This document shows positions 43,509 to 56,354 of a DNA stretch of 64,000 bases, in pieces. How positions within the stretch are numbered: the first letter of the stretch is position 1; each line of letters starts with the position of its first letter. Origin of the DNA: Campylorhamphus procurvoides (lineage: Eukaryota > Chordata > Aves > Passeriformes > Dendrocolaptidae); NCBI GenBank assembly GCA_013396655.1, contig WBMV01000785.1:2031974-2095973 (forward strand), written 5' to 3'. The notes below the pieces were generated by a model. The model worked only from the letters and a program-made list of their open reading frames with translations. It was not told the DNA's origin and made no database searches. The translations under genes were made by a program, and so were the position numbers.

Positions 43509-43745
43509 CTGAAGTTCAACAAGAGGAAATTGGAAGACCTACATCTTTGGAGGAATAACCTCAGGCACCAGCATGTTCAGGGGTCCAGCAGTCTTGAAAG
43601 CAGCTTTACTGAGAAAAATGGTGTGATCAAAAACTGGAATGTGTTGCCCAGAGAGGTTGTGAAATCTGCATCTGTGAAGTTATTAAAAAGTTGACCAGAC
43701 ACAATTATGGATAGCTAGCTTGAGACAACCTGTCTTTAGCAGGGA
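43509..43745 (+). mobile_element. CR1 LINE fragment with internal deletions
   Basis: The start (AGTTCAACAAGAGGAAATTG, then GGAGGAATAACCTCAGGCAC) follows the CR1 3' ORF2 region. After a gap it continues with GGAATGTGTTGCCCAGAGAG and GACCAGACACAATTATGGAT, which belong to the CR1 region just before the 3' terminus. The open frame of 70 codons over it (43482-43694) is a decayed remnant, not a gene. Confidence 0.65.
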
Positions 43746-46700
43746 GAAGTTGTATGTCATGAAGTTCTAAACAGTTCTGTAGATCTGTGAAATTTGAATG
43801 GTGAAAGAGATGGTTTTAGTCAAAAACGGGTAAGTGCATTTTGTTTAAACCCACTTACAACTAATAGGACAGTATTTTTGATCTAACTCTTTATCCTTGG
43901 TATAAACACCAAAGACTCCATTTCAGTTCTCCTGATGGTGTGAGTTTCAGAGTCTGTGTTTCATGGATACACTCTTGGGTGGATTTGTTATTTAGTCATT
44001 CATGTCTGGCAGATTATTTGGCTGTAGACAACAACGTTCAACTGTAACACAACTTTCAGAATAACTTAAATTTTTGAGTTACGTTCTTTCGTCACTTATT
44101 TTGCAACTTCAAGACTCATTACTTTGTAGTCCTGCAAGTTATGGCTAGTCAGTGATACTAATGCAGGAACAAGTTAGCTAACCCTTTATTATCTAGACAT
44201 CCTTCATAAATATATGGAGGCAGAAGTAAGATGTTTGGGTTTTTTTTCTGTGCTGAGAAAATTGACAATGCAATTGCTTCAGATGGAAAATGTAGGTTTT
44301 TATAGCAGTTAGGCTATGAGGGCCTGCCAGGGAAGTTCTGCTTGCATTCTGGTAGAGCATATGATTAGAAGAGTAGCCAGAGAGTATGTCATGTGTAGGG
44401 GAATCTCAGCTGACCTTAATATTTTCTCTGCACTGGAAACTTCCACGGAAATACATTGGTGACATAGAAATTTTTCCTGTATCTTGTGGACACTTTTCTG
44501 CTGCCTTGAAACTAATTGTGTATTCACCAATGTACCTAAAGCAGTGATTTGCACACTGCCTGCAGAAAATAAATGCATAATAATAGAGGAAAATAAAGCT
44601 TTCAGTGTTGGATATATATCCTCATAAAGCCTTTTTCAGGCTTTAAACAACTGAAGTTTTGATCTGAGCTGTGACTAGTACTGTATATGGTCATCATGTA
44701 CTGATGACTCCCAGAACAGGCCTTTTTCTCCCTTTTTCCCAGTTTTTAGAGATGTCAGATAAAGACATATATACTGTCAGTGGATAGAATGCTTGCCTTT
44801 CTTGTAAAAATATTGCATACTATCTATGAATGACAGCCCTTATCCTTAACTGGGTTTAAGTATTATATTTTTTTCCAGTGATGATATTTGGTATACAACC
44901 TAGGCCTAATTTCTGAAGATCAGTACTGATTAATTTCTTACGAGTCTTTGATTTACCACAGCTAAGTAAAATTCAGAATTTGCATCACTAGAAATTTTTA
45001 AACAAATTTAGTAATTTTTAGAAAAAAGGTAGAATTTTAGGAAAAACCAAATTGAACTTCCTTATCTACACAAACAGATATACATGGGTGTGAGCTGCTC
45101 TTTCTGTGCCTTGAGCTGGTCAGTGTGAGTCCAGAAAACAGATTGCTGTGTCAGTGTTGATGGTTTGTTAATCAGTGTGCTATTTTGCTTTGCAGGGCTT
45201 ATCCAGCAAGCTTTGATATGTGGTTTCCCTGACAGCCTCAAAATGTGGATGTGTGATTTCTGTACCCATCTGTATAAACATGAATGTGAGTTAGTCAGTG
45301 AATGAGAATGAAGTTTAAATAGCTTTGGTCAAAAGTAATTGGAGAACAACATCTCAAAGATTTGGGGTGAAATTTGATTTTGTAAAATGCAACTGAAAGT
45401 ATAAATAGATTAAGAATTTGATTATGCAGTCCTCAGAAGAGGAAAGTTTCCAGTGAAGATAATAGTAAGTATTTGTGGCAAAGGTTAAAATTTCTGGAGT
45501 GACTATTTGTAAAATTCATGGTTCATTTTTAAATGCTAAGGCTTCAGCATTTTTTTTTGGCTGTTTCTCACTTGAGGAACTGGAAACCTGTTCCCTATTT
45601 CTAGTAACAATTAAGGCTGATAATTAACTGGATTAGTTATTCTATTATTTTACAGCTGTGCATAATATGTCTTTTATATGCCACAATGCTTTTCTATTAA
45701 TACCTTTGAAGAGTTAATCCTCTGAGTTCTAATATCACCCTTCATGTCAAAACTGAGGTTAAGTTTTTATGGGAAAAAAAATACAAAATTGAGTTGATTT
45801 TCACAGTTTCCATATACAGAGGGGAAACTTTACTGGTTAGTCCAATGGAGTTTTTCTTTCAAAACTAAAAAAAAAAAAAAATTAGAAGGGGAAGAATGCT
45901 AGCACACTAAGGGAAATAAACCACATTTTTAAACCAAAATTATGCAAATCCAAAATTTTTGCATCTTTTTGGTCAGTTTTTTAATCCCATTGTTCTTGAT
46001 AGTGAAATACCAGTGAAACTTCCTTGGTTAAGGAATTTTTAAGTAGGAATTTTAATCTTCCTGTTTATTGAAATGCAGGACAGAACAATGAAAAAGAAAC
46101 TGCTTCAAATCAATCCTGCTATTTTAAACTATTTATAGGATCACTAATCAAAGCATCATTCATAAAAACCTTGGGAGAATAGAAGGCTATACCTTATGTG
46201 CACTTATTTATAAGTGTAAGTGTTCTTAGGCAGTATCCTCATGGTTGGCACTAGCTCTTATCTGTCACTGTTACCATATATAGTAATCTTTACTGATAAA
46301 CTTAGCCTGTAATCAATAATTTCGCAAGCTAGGAAAGTAAAACATAATATAGTCCTTTGAATGAGAGTTATGTTAGTTGACGAGTTTGTAAAAACAATAT
46401 GACACTTGTCTTCTAAATAATACTGCAGAAGTCTCTTGTAAATCCTTTGGCAATTTTTTCTAATTCTTTACAAGTTGTAAAATCATAGCTGAAAGGCAGG
46501 CAGAAGTGGAATGCACGAGTAAGACATCTGTTATTGTTATATCAATGATGATGTATAACCAGCTCTGAAGTAATAACATTTTAACAAGGACCGGAGTCTT
46601 ATTCATCCAAAATGAGATCTCATCGAATTCCACATCTTCATTTGCTGCATTCATAAGAATGAAGTTTATAATTATAAAATCTTCTCAATTAGTGCTTGTA

Positions 46701-46914
46701 GGACATCTGAGGTATGCTACAGTCTGGTTTGGATTAATGGATTTGCCGCCAAGTCATAATTTAACAGATAGAGGTGTCTGTAAACTAGCTTCAAAGCAAT
46801 GTATTTGTGTGCTGCTTATAAAATAATATTCACCATTACTAAGTACAGTAGTGCTATATTTTATAAGATCAGCTCTGTGAAATGTGTATACTATTTATGT
46901 ATTTTCTAGTCCAT

Positions 46915-46941
46915 TAAGGACAAGCAGCATGCTTGTCCTTA
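46915..46941. repeat. Perfect 12-bp inverted repeat with 3-base loop
   Basis: TAAGGACAAGCA (46915-46926) and TGCTTGTCCTTA (46930-46941) are exact reverse complements around GCA. I know of no element with this end. It is too short for a typical pre-miRNA stem. Confidence 0.85.
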
Positions 46942-47492
46942 TGCTCCATTTAATAAAAGATTTACAAGCCTACAAGAGCTCTATTCCAGGACAATTTTGG
47001 GGTGTAGATGCAGCTGTCTTTTAGAGATTGTGTTATTGTGTTTACTCGGAAAGAAGTTCTTTTAAACTATATTTTAGTGTCACATAGAATTCAACAGGTT
47101 AAACTTTCTACTTCCATGAAATTGATACAAAGCTGTTAAATAGTGAGACAACTTCGGAATGGCAAGAAACTTCTCGCTGCAGCGGAAAAAGAGAAATGGG
47201 GAGAAAATATATAGTTTTTAGCCAGGCATCAGTAGAAACAAAGCTAAGCCATGGAAGAACTATCTGTGTACTTCTTTCTTTCCTTAAAGCCTTTTGGTTT
47301 AATCAATGGTAAAATGGGTAATTGTGCACTTTAGTATATTTCAATTCAATTACAGATTCATCCAGTAACAGCTAGTTAGCTCTTCATTTTTGTGACTTCA
47401 CTGTGGAATTAATATGAACTGAAAAAATGAGACTTGTGTCATTGTTCTGTATGATTGAGTGTGAAGGTTTTGACTTTATTCTAACAGCCCAT

Positions 47493-47533
47493 GGGACTTG
47501 GTCCAAAAATGTCTGTGGGATTTGGTCCAAAAA
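47493..47533. repeat. Partial tandem duplication, 24-base period
   Basis: GGGACTTGGTCCAAAAA (47493-47509) recurs as GGGATTTGGTCCAAAAA (47517-47533) with one change; a weaker third echo, GATCCAAAAG, follows. It is a small local duplication without known function. Confidence 0.75.
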
Positions 47534-48439
47534 GCGAATGATCCAAAAGTTCCCTGGTAGGGCTTTTAAACTCAGTACTTAAGCCTTCAAGTTATCTGGC
47601 TTTCAGTGTACATTGTGTTACTGATGCAGCAGTATAATATTTTATTCCTAATCTTATTACTTTAAAGATATCTTTGTAACTATAAATCTTTTGGGCCTTT
47701 TACTGAGCTAGATTCTTACTGGAATTAGAAAAATTGGTTGATTTGCTCTTGAAGATTCTGCTCAGGTTTTCTTTGCAGGAAAAGAGAAAGTGTATTGCCC
47801 TTTACCTCAGTTCCAGGCAATTCAGAAGTGTATTGTGTATTTTTCTGTCTTTTATTAGTACGTATTAATAGTGAGCCAATATTTACCACAGTATGCATTT
47901 GTTTTGCTTCAAAGGTATCCTAGTTCAGAGGAATACCTATTTTTATCTTCTAAAGCCAAGAAGATATACCTGGTTTTGTTACGTTTTTGAAAAACATTGT
48001 ATTATCACTATGCTATGGCTTAAAGAGCAGAATATACCTCCCTTTGTCTTTTAGAGATAGTTGCAAATGCTGCTTCACTTATGGAAGAGCTGTTAAACAG
48101 ATCCAACTGAAGAACACCCAGGGGTCTAGTATATATTTGGATATATTAGATACATTCAGATTCCTGAAATATTATTAGAGAGAGAAACCCTACAAGGACT
48201 CGTGTAACCATGGGAAATTAACTTCCCAGGTATAGACAGAGTGGAGAACAAATGTTACTGTTAATGTCAGAATCCAGTTACATATTTGTGATGACTAACC
48301 TTATTTCAATGTCTTTTCACTAAATTTATAGCCTAGAATGTCGTTCTTAAACTTAATTTGTAGTGTAATGAAGGCATTTATAAATTAAAATTAAAAAATG
48401 TCTAGTGAGACCACAGGCATACTGAAAATGAAAATATCA

Positions 48440-49150
48440 GATGCTGGAATAATGCTCTTCAAGGAACCTTTTAGGGGACTATCTTATTTAATATTTTCGT
48501 TTATGACACTGGCAAAACCAAGTAATGCCAAAAAAAAGTGGTGTTAGAGTAGGCCAGAGATAAGCTTTCATGCAAAAATACCTTACTGCTGGGTGACCTT
48601 GAAACATGTAGTAATACAAAACTGTGAAAGTCTGTAATATGAGGTGCAAATAACAAGAATTTCTGCTGTAAATTACACTTTTTGACTGTGAACATGTAAT
48701 GAGCTGGAGACTCTTGTGGATCTGATGTATTTATAGTAAAGTCAGGTAAGTATTAATTCCAGAGTACAAGAGTTTCATATGTCTGAACATCACCTGGAAT
48801 ACTGTGTTGCATTTCTGGTTATCTACTTTCAATAAAGATGAGTTCAACTGAACTGGGTTGCAGCTAAATGAAATAAGGAAAAACCTCAACAAAACTGAAG
48901 AGCTTAGTTTCCAGAGTCTATTAAAACACAGACTGGGAGGTGGTACCATAGTTGCTCATGAAAACATGAATGGATGATAAAATCCAAGGCAGGGAAAAGA
49001 ACTGTATAAAGTAAATGGCAGTTATCAAAGAGCAAATTATCATAAACTGGGCCATTATTAAACATGAACTGAAAAACTATGTTTCTGCTTGTAAAATGAA
49101 GAAGAGATTGCAGCTGCCTTATGAATGGCTGCAACAAAGAACCTAGATAG
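48440..49150 (+). mobile_element. Ancient, strongly diverged CR1 copy
   Basis: Several blocks in the right order recall CR1: TTTAATATTTTCGTTTATGA with GACACTGGCA (around 48488-48512), CATCACCTGGAATACTGTGT (48789 onward), a GGGAGGTGGTACCAT segment (about 48935) and ATCATAAACTGGGCCATTAT (about 49038), then TATGTTTCTGCTTG. The spacing fits a CR1 3' half. Decay is heavy, with no frame preserved, which points to an old subfamily. Edges are approximate. Confidence 0.65.
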
Positions 49151-52100
49151 TTTCCCCTACAAAGCACAACACACCTTGGTTTCTTAATTTTGCATGTATG
49201 TTTTTTTGTTTCAGTCTTTTTGCCTCTATTTCAGTAGATAAACACCACTCAACAGTCTCATAAATAACATAAATAATTATGTAGACTGTTTTCCCAGGTA
49301 AGGCACAGATTGCTACTGTGACGTTCTTTTTCTACTGCATTTCTCTTCACTGACCCTCAGTGAAATCTATTCTTCATTGTTTGATGAATTAACTGTTCTC
49401 TTTCTCCTCTTATTGTAAGTGCTTAGGTCCACTGATGGATCAAAAATTACTTCTATTATAGTATTTGGTTTGTTTCCTGCAAGAAACTGATAGTGAAAAA
49501 GGTAGACAATACAACTGGCCTGATATTCTCCTTCCCTTGCTTGCCTCGATCTGGAGTTCTCTGTTGTGCATGAATCAGGACTTTGTCTTTAGGGAGTCAT
49601 TTCTTCATTCATGTTCAGTGAATATACCTTTAACAAAAATAATCTTTCCTTTTTTTCTGAAAAAAAAATAAAAAATCAGAGCTATAGGCATACCATGTGA
49701 AAGCTCAGCTTTATGCTTTAAAAATATCTTTAAAATAAAGAACATTGCTCCTTAAGTTTCAGAATTCTTAAAGTACAATGAACCTGTAGTTTTATTATGC
49801 CATGATTTGCCTTTTATCTGTCTCACATTTTTAGTTTGGTTTTCAATGGACTTCAAAAAAATACAAGAGGTCTGTCCATATTATCTTTTATTGGATCAAA
49901 TGAAATATTTGAAAAAAATTAGGCTTGCTATCTTCCATGTGTGAAATAGAATCAGCAGCAAAATAAAAGCTGAGAACAGTTGCTCAGAAATAGCAGACGT
50001 ATATCAATTCAACCATATTAAAAAAAAAATGCAGTTGGTACTTTTGGAAGAGACAGGATAATATGGGGCTGGGGGAGAAGAGAAGAGAAAGACAATTACC
50101 TCTAGGGGAAAAAAAGCTGTTTGTTGTTGGTGAAACACAGGTTAGTCAGGGAGAGAAGGGAAGGAGATTAAAATGTGCTATAAAACCACTCTCCTGCATC
50201 CATGATATTTGGCATCCAGTAGAATTACAAGTTTTGCTTACCAAAATTTCAAAGATGTTTCTAGTTTTACCTGAGCTTAGGGGCATGGTATGTTAGCAGT
50301 CAGAGAGGAAGGAATGAGAGATCAGGAACACAGTGACTAGTGAGAGGTATTCACAGATGGGTACTTTTTTTCCTCTACAGACCACGCCAGTTCACTCTGA
50401 TATGTAGGTTTTGCTTAGTTTCATAGAGATAACAGCTGTTGCAATGGCAAGTTACTGGGATAAACTGTATTATATTCTTGAAAGTGCAGCTGTAGAATTG
50501 AAAGATAGTGGTGGTTCTGCAGTAATAATAGAGATATATTATCAGATGTTACATTTCTTGCTCAAGTATGGTCTTCATCCATTCAGTGTCTTTGGACTGT
50601 AGCTAGGGTGTTTCTGATGGTGAGTTTTCTGAGGCTAGATACTGTTAGAGGGCCAAGGTCATTCTTGGAAGATATCTCCAAGTGGCATCTTCTCCTAGAA
50701 TTGCTTATAATAGGTTTATGATTTTCTCTTGAAGTACCAATGTTATTTGACAGCTGTAATTCCTTCTGTGATGCTCAGGCATCTCTTTCAAATAAACGTG
50801 ATCTTTTTACAGAGGTGTGATTTTTGACTAAAAGCCTTCTTTGGATAGTTAATGGTTCTGTGAATGGTATCACAAGATTTTTCTTCAGGGATGGCATCTG
50901 AGGTTGCCTGATTTGTGTGTGTGTGTGTGTATGTGTATCAGGCGGTTTTGCAAGACAGAGTTCAGTTTGTTAGTCTGTGTTTTTGTGTGTCTTTTAACTT
51001 GTCGATTAATATCTTTGATCTTGACCTTAATACCTAGAAAGGATCTTAGCATGGGAGTATTTCAGAGGCAGTTTGACAAAAGAGTCATGATTATTGAATG
51101 TATGATTTCAATTAATGAGGAAGTCCAGTTTTCTAGTCATGGTGATAAGAATGTTACTTGTATGTTATATGATGGACTTAGTGCTACATATCTCATGGTC
51201 AATAGTTGTTCTTTTATTTAGCTTTGAAAGCTGCTGCTTCTGCTTAAGACATGAGGAAAGTTTCTGCATCCTAGAAGTTTTTGTAGGGTGGTCAACAGTG
51301 CCCACTACCTTAATCCTACTTCTGTCCTTAGACAGTTTTTATTACAACAAAGTGCTGTGGGAGAAATAAAACCTTTTTGCCTTTCAGGCCCCCTTTTTCT
51401 TAGTTTATCTGCACTCAAGCTGACCTCTGCTAGCCCTGTTTCTAATTCTCCTCATATACTCATTTTTAGTAGGGGATATATGTTGTAAGTAACCAAGGTC
51501 AAATTTCTGAGCCCTTGTGTGTTAACCAAATGATTTCTAGCCCCCTTTAATCCTTTCCTACACCAACAACTGTAGTAATAAGGGTCAAGGGGCTGCTAGG
51601 GATTGAGGTCATTAGCTTTTGGGTTGTATTTATTCACTTTGTTGGTGTTTTCACTGGTCAGTCTTAATGGATATTATCCATTCAGTTGTATAGTATTAGA
51701 ACAGCATTTGAATGCTTAATTTTTAAATTTATTTTACTTTGACTATAAATGATTTCTAGGTATGGGAAGAAATTGTCTTACTTTTCATTGGTGCGAACTG
51801 TCTGTATGTTAGTTTGAATACCTCAAAGTTAACGTGTGCAAAATCAGGCCCTGCTGAGGGAATGCAAAAACTCCATTGAGTTCAAGGAAATCTTTTAGGG
51901 TTTTCATTGATATTAATGATAATTTATTAGGGAATAATAAATGCCTATTATGGATCCTTACTGTGTGCAAGAAGTAAGCTGCTAGGTTTTATATTACTGC
52001 TTAAACCAGCACCTTTATCATTCCTTCAGCATATATTTATATTTGTTTGACAGAACCATCAGAGTACACGGCCTGAATCTTCGGGGCTGTTGCTATTTTG

Positions 52101-55100
52101 TAAATGTAGCAAAACAGTGAGGGCACACTATTACATAACAATAAGAAAAATAGAGATTTCGTGTCTGTCAGTTTGAGTCTTTAGTTGCCTCGGTATGAAA
52201 GCAAGGCTAAAATGTTAGATTCTTAGATTTCCCTCACTCTTATGCAAGGCAAGGTAAGGACAATAGACATTAGTACACAGACTGAAAATTTACGAATTTG
52301 TGCTTTTATGAACTTTGTCAGAAACAACATAATCACACAGCAGATCCCTCACTGACTCTGTCATGCTTTTAGCACTCTTTCTTCCCCTGTAGTTAAAATA
52401 GTTTGGTTTATGCCTTAATGTTGGAAATATTCTCAGCTGCTGCAGGTGAGAAGCAATCTCTGCACAGTGAGGAGAAAAGAGCTTATTGTATTTGGTGTTG
52501 CTTTTAGTGATATGGATGCTTGCTCACTAGGTATTGTACTGAGATCAGCTAAGTCATTTCATTAAAAAGTCCTTTAGGTAGTAGTTATATTTGGTTACCA
52601 TCAAGTTGATGTGAATCTGAACCAGAAACACAGAAGTGAAAGGCTTTCTATCCTACTGACAATTTCCTGAGCCTTCCATTTTCCTATATTAAGAGGGGTT
52701 TTTATAGAGTGGAAAAATGTCCCATCATAAAGCTGTAAGGTTAAAACTGCAGTCCCTCTCCCTTTCCCAACACTCCTTAAACTGTGGATCTTGTTTGCTA
52801 TGGGAAGCGAACTGCAGGAGGAAGCCAGATGGCAGCTGTATTGAGCTGCTGCTTTGTTGTGCAGGATGGGTGCCCCTCCTCCCTTCTCCAAAGCAAATGT
52901 TGATTCACGATTGAGAGTTTTATATATCTGAATGAGGGATTCATATGATTTTTTAAAATGTCTGTTCTTTTAATAGTTTACAAGAGAAATTGATCCTGGG
53001 CTCATAATAAGAAACAGTTTGAGATGTGTATGTGGCAAAATTGTATAATTTTAAGGTGGACTTTCTAAAATGGTACATATAACCATTGTTATTTTATTAC
53101 TCTCACTTAAACTGACTGAAGTGCTGTACCAGCACAGCATACTTCTTGTGAATATTTCTAAATAGAAAAATTGATTTATATTTTGGTTTAAGGTAAAATA
53201 TAATTATTTTGTCAGTAGTGGACTAAAACCCTAGAAATTGTTAAAATATTTCAAAACTAACAAATTGCCAGCCAAAGGATGTTTATTAAATTATGAAAGG
53301 AAGAGGCATTGGGTGGATGGACCTGATTTACTTCATAGAATCTACACTGAATCTTTGAGTATTTCACAGCACTATTAAAATTCTGCAATACTCGAAGGTT
53401 AATCCTCAAGGCTGATTTTTTTCTTATTTTTATTCAGACTTCTTCATAAAACACAACTGTCTGTAAGTTTGTATACTTTTTAATTGTTGACAGACATGTT
53501 TGATTACCATTGTATTTATGATGCAGAATAATTAAGAGTTATAGATTTTCAAGTGTGCCAAGTTGGATCCTCAGTTAAGAACACATATGTACATAGTGTA
53601 AGGTTTGTATGATGATAAACTAGAACTCTATTTCTTTCACTGATTACTAAGATCATCTTCTTGTAAATTCAAGAACAATGAGCAGTTGTAACTGGCAGAG
53701 CTCACCATAAGCCCTTTTTTCCTAAATATCCAGGACTGAATTTTCTTTAGTGCAGTAGTCAACAGCATGTTCTAGGTTGTGTCTTTTGCCACAAACTGCA
53801 TTCAAAGCATGACAGAAATAGCATAAAAACATAAGAATTAGGAAATTGTTATTAACAAGCTGCATTTTTAACCACCATAGGGGATTTATTTAGACTGCCT
53901 AGTGTGCAGAATGTGTTTTTTAATGTAAATAGCTACTGAGAAAAAAATCAGATCCTCAGAAGAATGTCAGAAATGAGCCTTAACAAAATATTTTAAAGAG
54001 TCTATACCAAATAAAGTAGTGTGGTTTCCCCTGCTCTTTTCTTCTTCTTTTTCTTGCTGTCTTACTCTTGTTCTGATGTCAATTTGTATCTTTTATAACG
54101 GAGATATGAGAGAAAAGGAGTGAATAACTCCGTAGTATAGGTGGAACGAGTGAAATGAATTGGGTTGGAATGTTAAAACTGATATTCCTCCATCTCAACA
54201 TACCACATTAAAAAGTACTTTGGGGTGCCTGGCATCATCATGACTAGTAATATAAGGAAATATCAGCAGCGTTCAGGATCATTCAGAATCGGTGTGCATA
54301 TGTTTTATAAATAAATAAATATGCATTTATTTATATGCCTTTGTGCATATTAGAGAGACATAATAGACAGACATATATGTTGAAATCTATGTTTCACATC
54401 AACCCTCTACAGCATGCTTCATGAGGGAGACAAGACCCATGTGTTTTGCAGAAGCTTTTAAAGCTGTTTCATTTATTTTATTAGCCTTTAATGAATGTAA
54501 TTAGAACCCAAGTAATTAAATGCAATTGTGCTCAGTATGTTCCTGTTGTAAATTGCCCTAAACAATGTGCATGGTGTGAACAAATTTGTGGGATTAATAG
54601 AGGATAGATAATGTTTTTGGATAGTATTTCACACTAAACGGCCGCAGAGAGAAACAAAGAAGCTGGCGCAGTGTCATTAATCTTAGTCAACTGGCAGTTC
54701 TGGTGTAATTTGCATGACTTAGGCAGTGACACAAGATGGGGCTAGCTTGGGATGGGTGTTAGATCACTAGGATACATATGTATTTATTTCTCTTTGGTTC
54801 TCTGATTTATAAGTAGAAAGAAGTTTGTTTTAAGAAGATGATTCATTCTGTTTTCATCTTTGTTTTTATCTTAGATTAATAGAATTACTGGCAGTATATT
54901 GTATGTGTTCCTTTGTTTTTATAGTTAGCATATTGGTTTATGGATATTAAAAAACATCTGTGCATCCTTATCATCACAGAAGAAAGGCAGATGTGCTGTG
55001 ATTGGATAGTGTGTTGCTAGTGGAATAGATTTCCTTTTTCCACTCTGTCTGATGCGTCTTGTTTCCTAGCTCAAAAAAAGCCAACAGGAAACAGTCAGAA

Positions 55101-56354
55101 AATTCCAAATTACTTTCTGAAAAATGTTATAGTAGTCAGAGTTAGAATATGCATTTTTGTTCTATATTCCATTTGTCCATATTATTTTCTAAAAATTATT
55201 GAATGCATGCAATCTAACTGAAGTATAATGCAATAGCTATAACTTACTTCTTATATTTTAGTGGAATAACACATTTTCACAGGATAGTAGTGACCACTGC
55301 AGTTAATCTTCACATGAATTTTCAAAAGCCCTGGTTTAAGTGTTCTTAAACTTACAGAAAATGTCCATCAAAGTGAGCTGTTTTGCTGAAAGTCTAAACA
55401 GTGAAATATTTCACTAGTTTGCAGTTTTAGAAGAATGAGTCAAAATTTATTTTTAAATGTTTGCTGAGCATTTCTGCCCCAGACCTTAACATTGTTTTCA
55501 AAATACTTCCCTTGGGAAGCTAATATTTCTATATATGTTATGGTCCCATTTATGAGAAAAGCAACTATTGTCCAAAATTGTTCTTGACCCATGCCATGAC
55601 ACTAAAGTCTTCCTATAAACTTATTTAGTTGTGTATTATTCACTGAATGTTTTGACTGAAAATTGTGCCAAAAACTTATGAATGTAATGTCCCTGGAAGA
55701 TATTATTTCATTAAATATGCTGCTTACACACACTCTATCATGTTGTTTTTCTGTATTTCTATGGCGTTACCTTATTCGTGCAGTAAAATTGACTGATAAG
55801 TAAACTGGGGATCTTCAGAAACTCTTGAGAAACTGCAGTCTTGACAGATAAACAGGATGGGAGTCCTGCTTCACCAGTATCAGTGGATCTTTTAATTGTA
55901 ATTTTTCAACACAGGAAGATTGCACTCCAGCAAGTCTGAGGAAGAATCAGATAGGGTGTTCAGAGGCTGTCTAGCCAAGTAGTTATCTGTTGTGCAAATT
56001 CTATCAGCTATATATAAATATAACAACAAACACTGACAATGAAAATTCCCAGGCTTTCAGGCCACCTGAATCTGAAGCTGATTTATCCCAAACTGTCTTG
56101 TCTCCTGAACTCTGAGTAAACGGTGCAAAAGTAATTGGATTTAGATTAAACATAATAATTATTCTATCTTTGGTGAAAGAAAAGGATTAACCATCTATTG
56201 GTAATTATACAGATGGTTGTGATGGCAGCAAAAACAATTTGCTGCTAGCAATTTGGGAAAAGGTAAAATACTTAAGCTGTAGTGTATATTCATATGTTCT
56301 ACCGTGGATTGTAATATAGGAAAGAAAGAATTTAAGGACAGCAGAATATGGTAA
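49151..56354. other. Intergenic DNA, third part
   Basis: No coding exon recognised. There is a GT microsatellite at 50914-50938, a purine-rich stretch at about 50048-50092, a small AT palindrome at about 54307-54334, and a compositionally complex stretch at about 54470-54740 that contains homeodomain (TAATTAAA) and POU octamer-like (ATTTGCAT) motifs. The remainder is unique AT-rich DNA. Confidence 0.65.
50914..50938. repeat. GT dinucleotide microsatellite
   Basis: About eight TG units in a row, then an interrupted ATGTGT. It is short, so only weak length polymorphism is expected. Confidence 0.9.

Larger units (their letters stand above)
43746..48439. other. Intergenic DNA, second part
   Basis: No coding exon or RNA gene was recognised. 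It contains a perfect 12-bp-stem hairpin at 46915-46941, a 24-base-period partial duplication at 47493-47533, an A-run near 45866-45880 and a compositionally complex stretch at about 46590-46800. The rest is AT-rich unique sequence. Confidence 0.65.

Noticed and set aside
51538..51602. Inverted repeat AGCCCCCTTT / AAGGGGCT as transposon ends
   Set aside because: The arms are short and imperfect, no target duplication is visible and nothing inside resembles a transposon.
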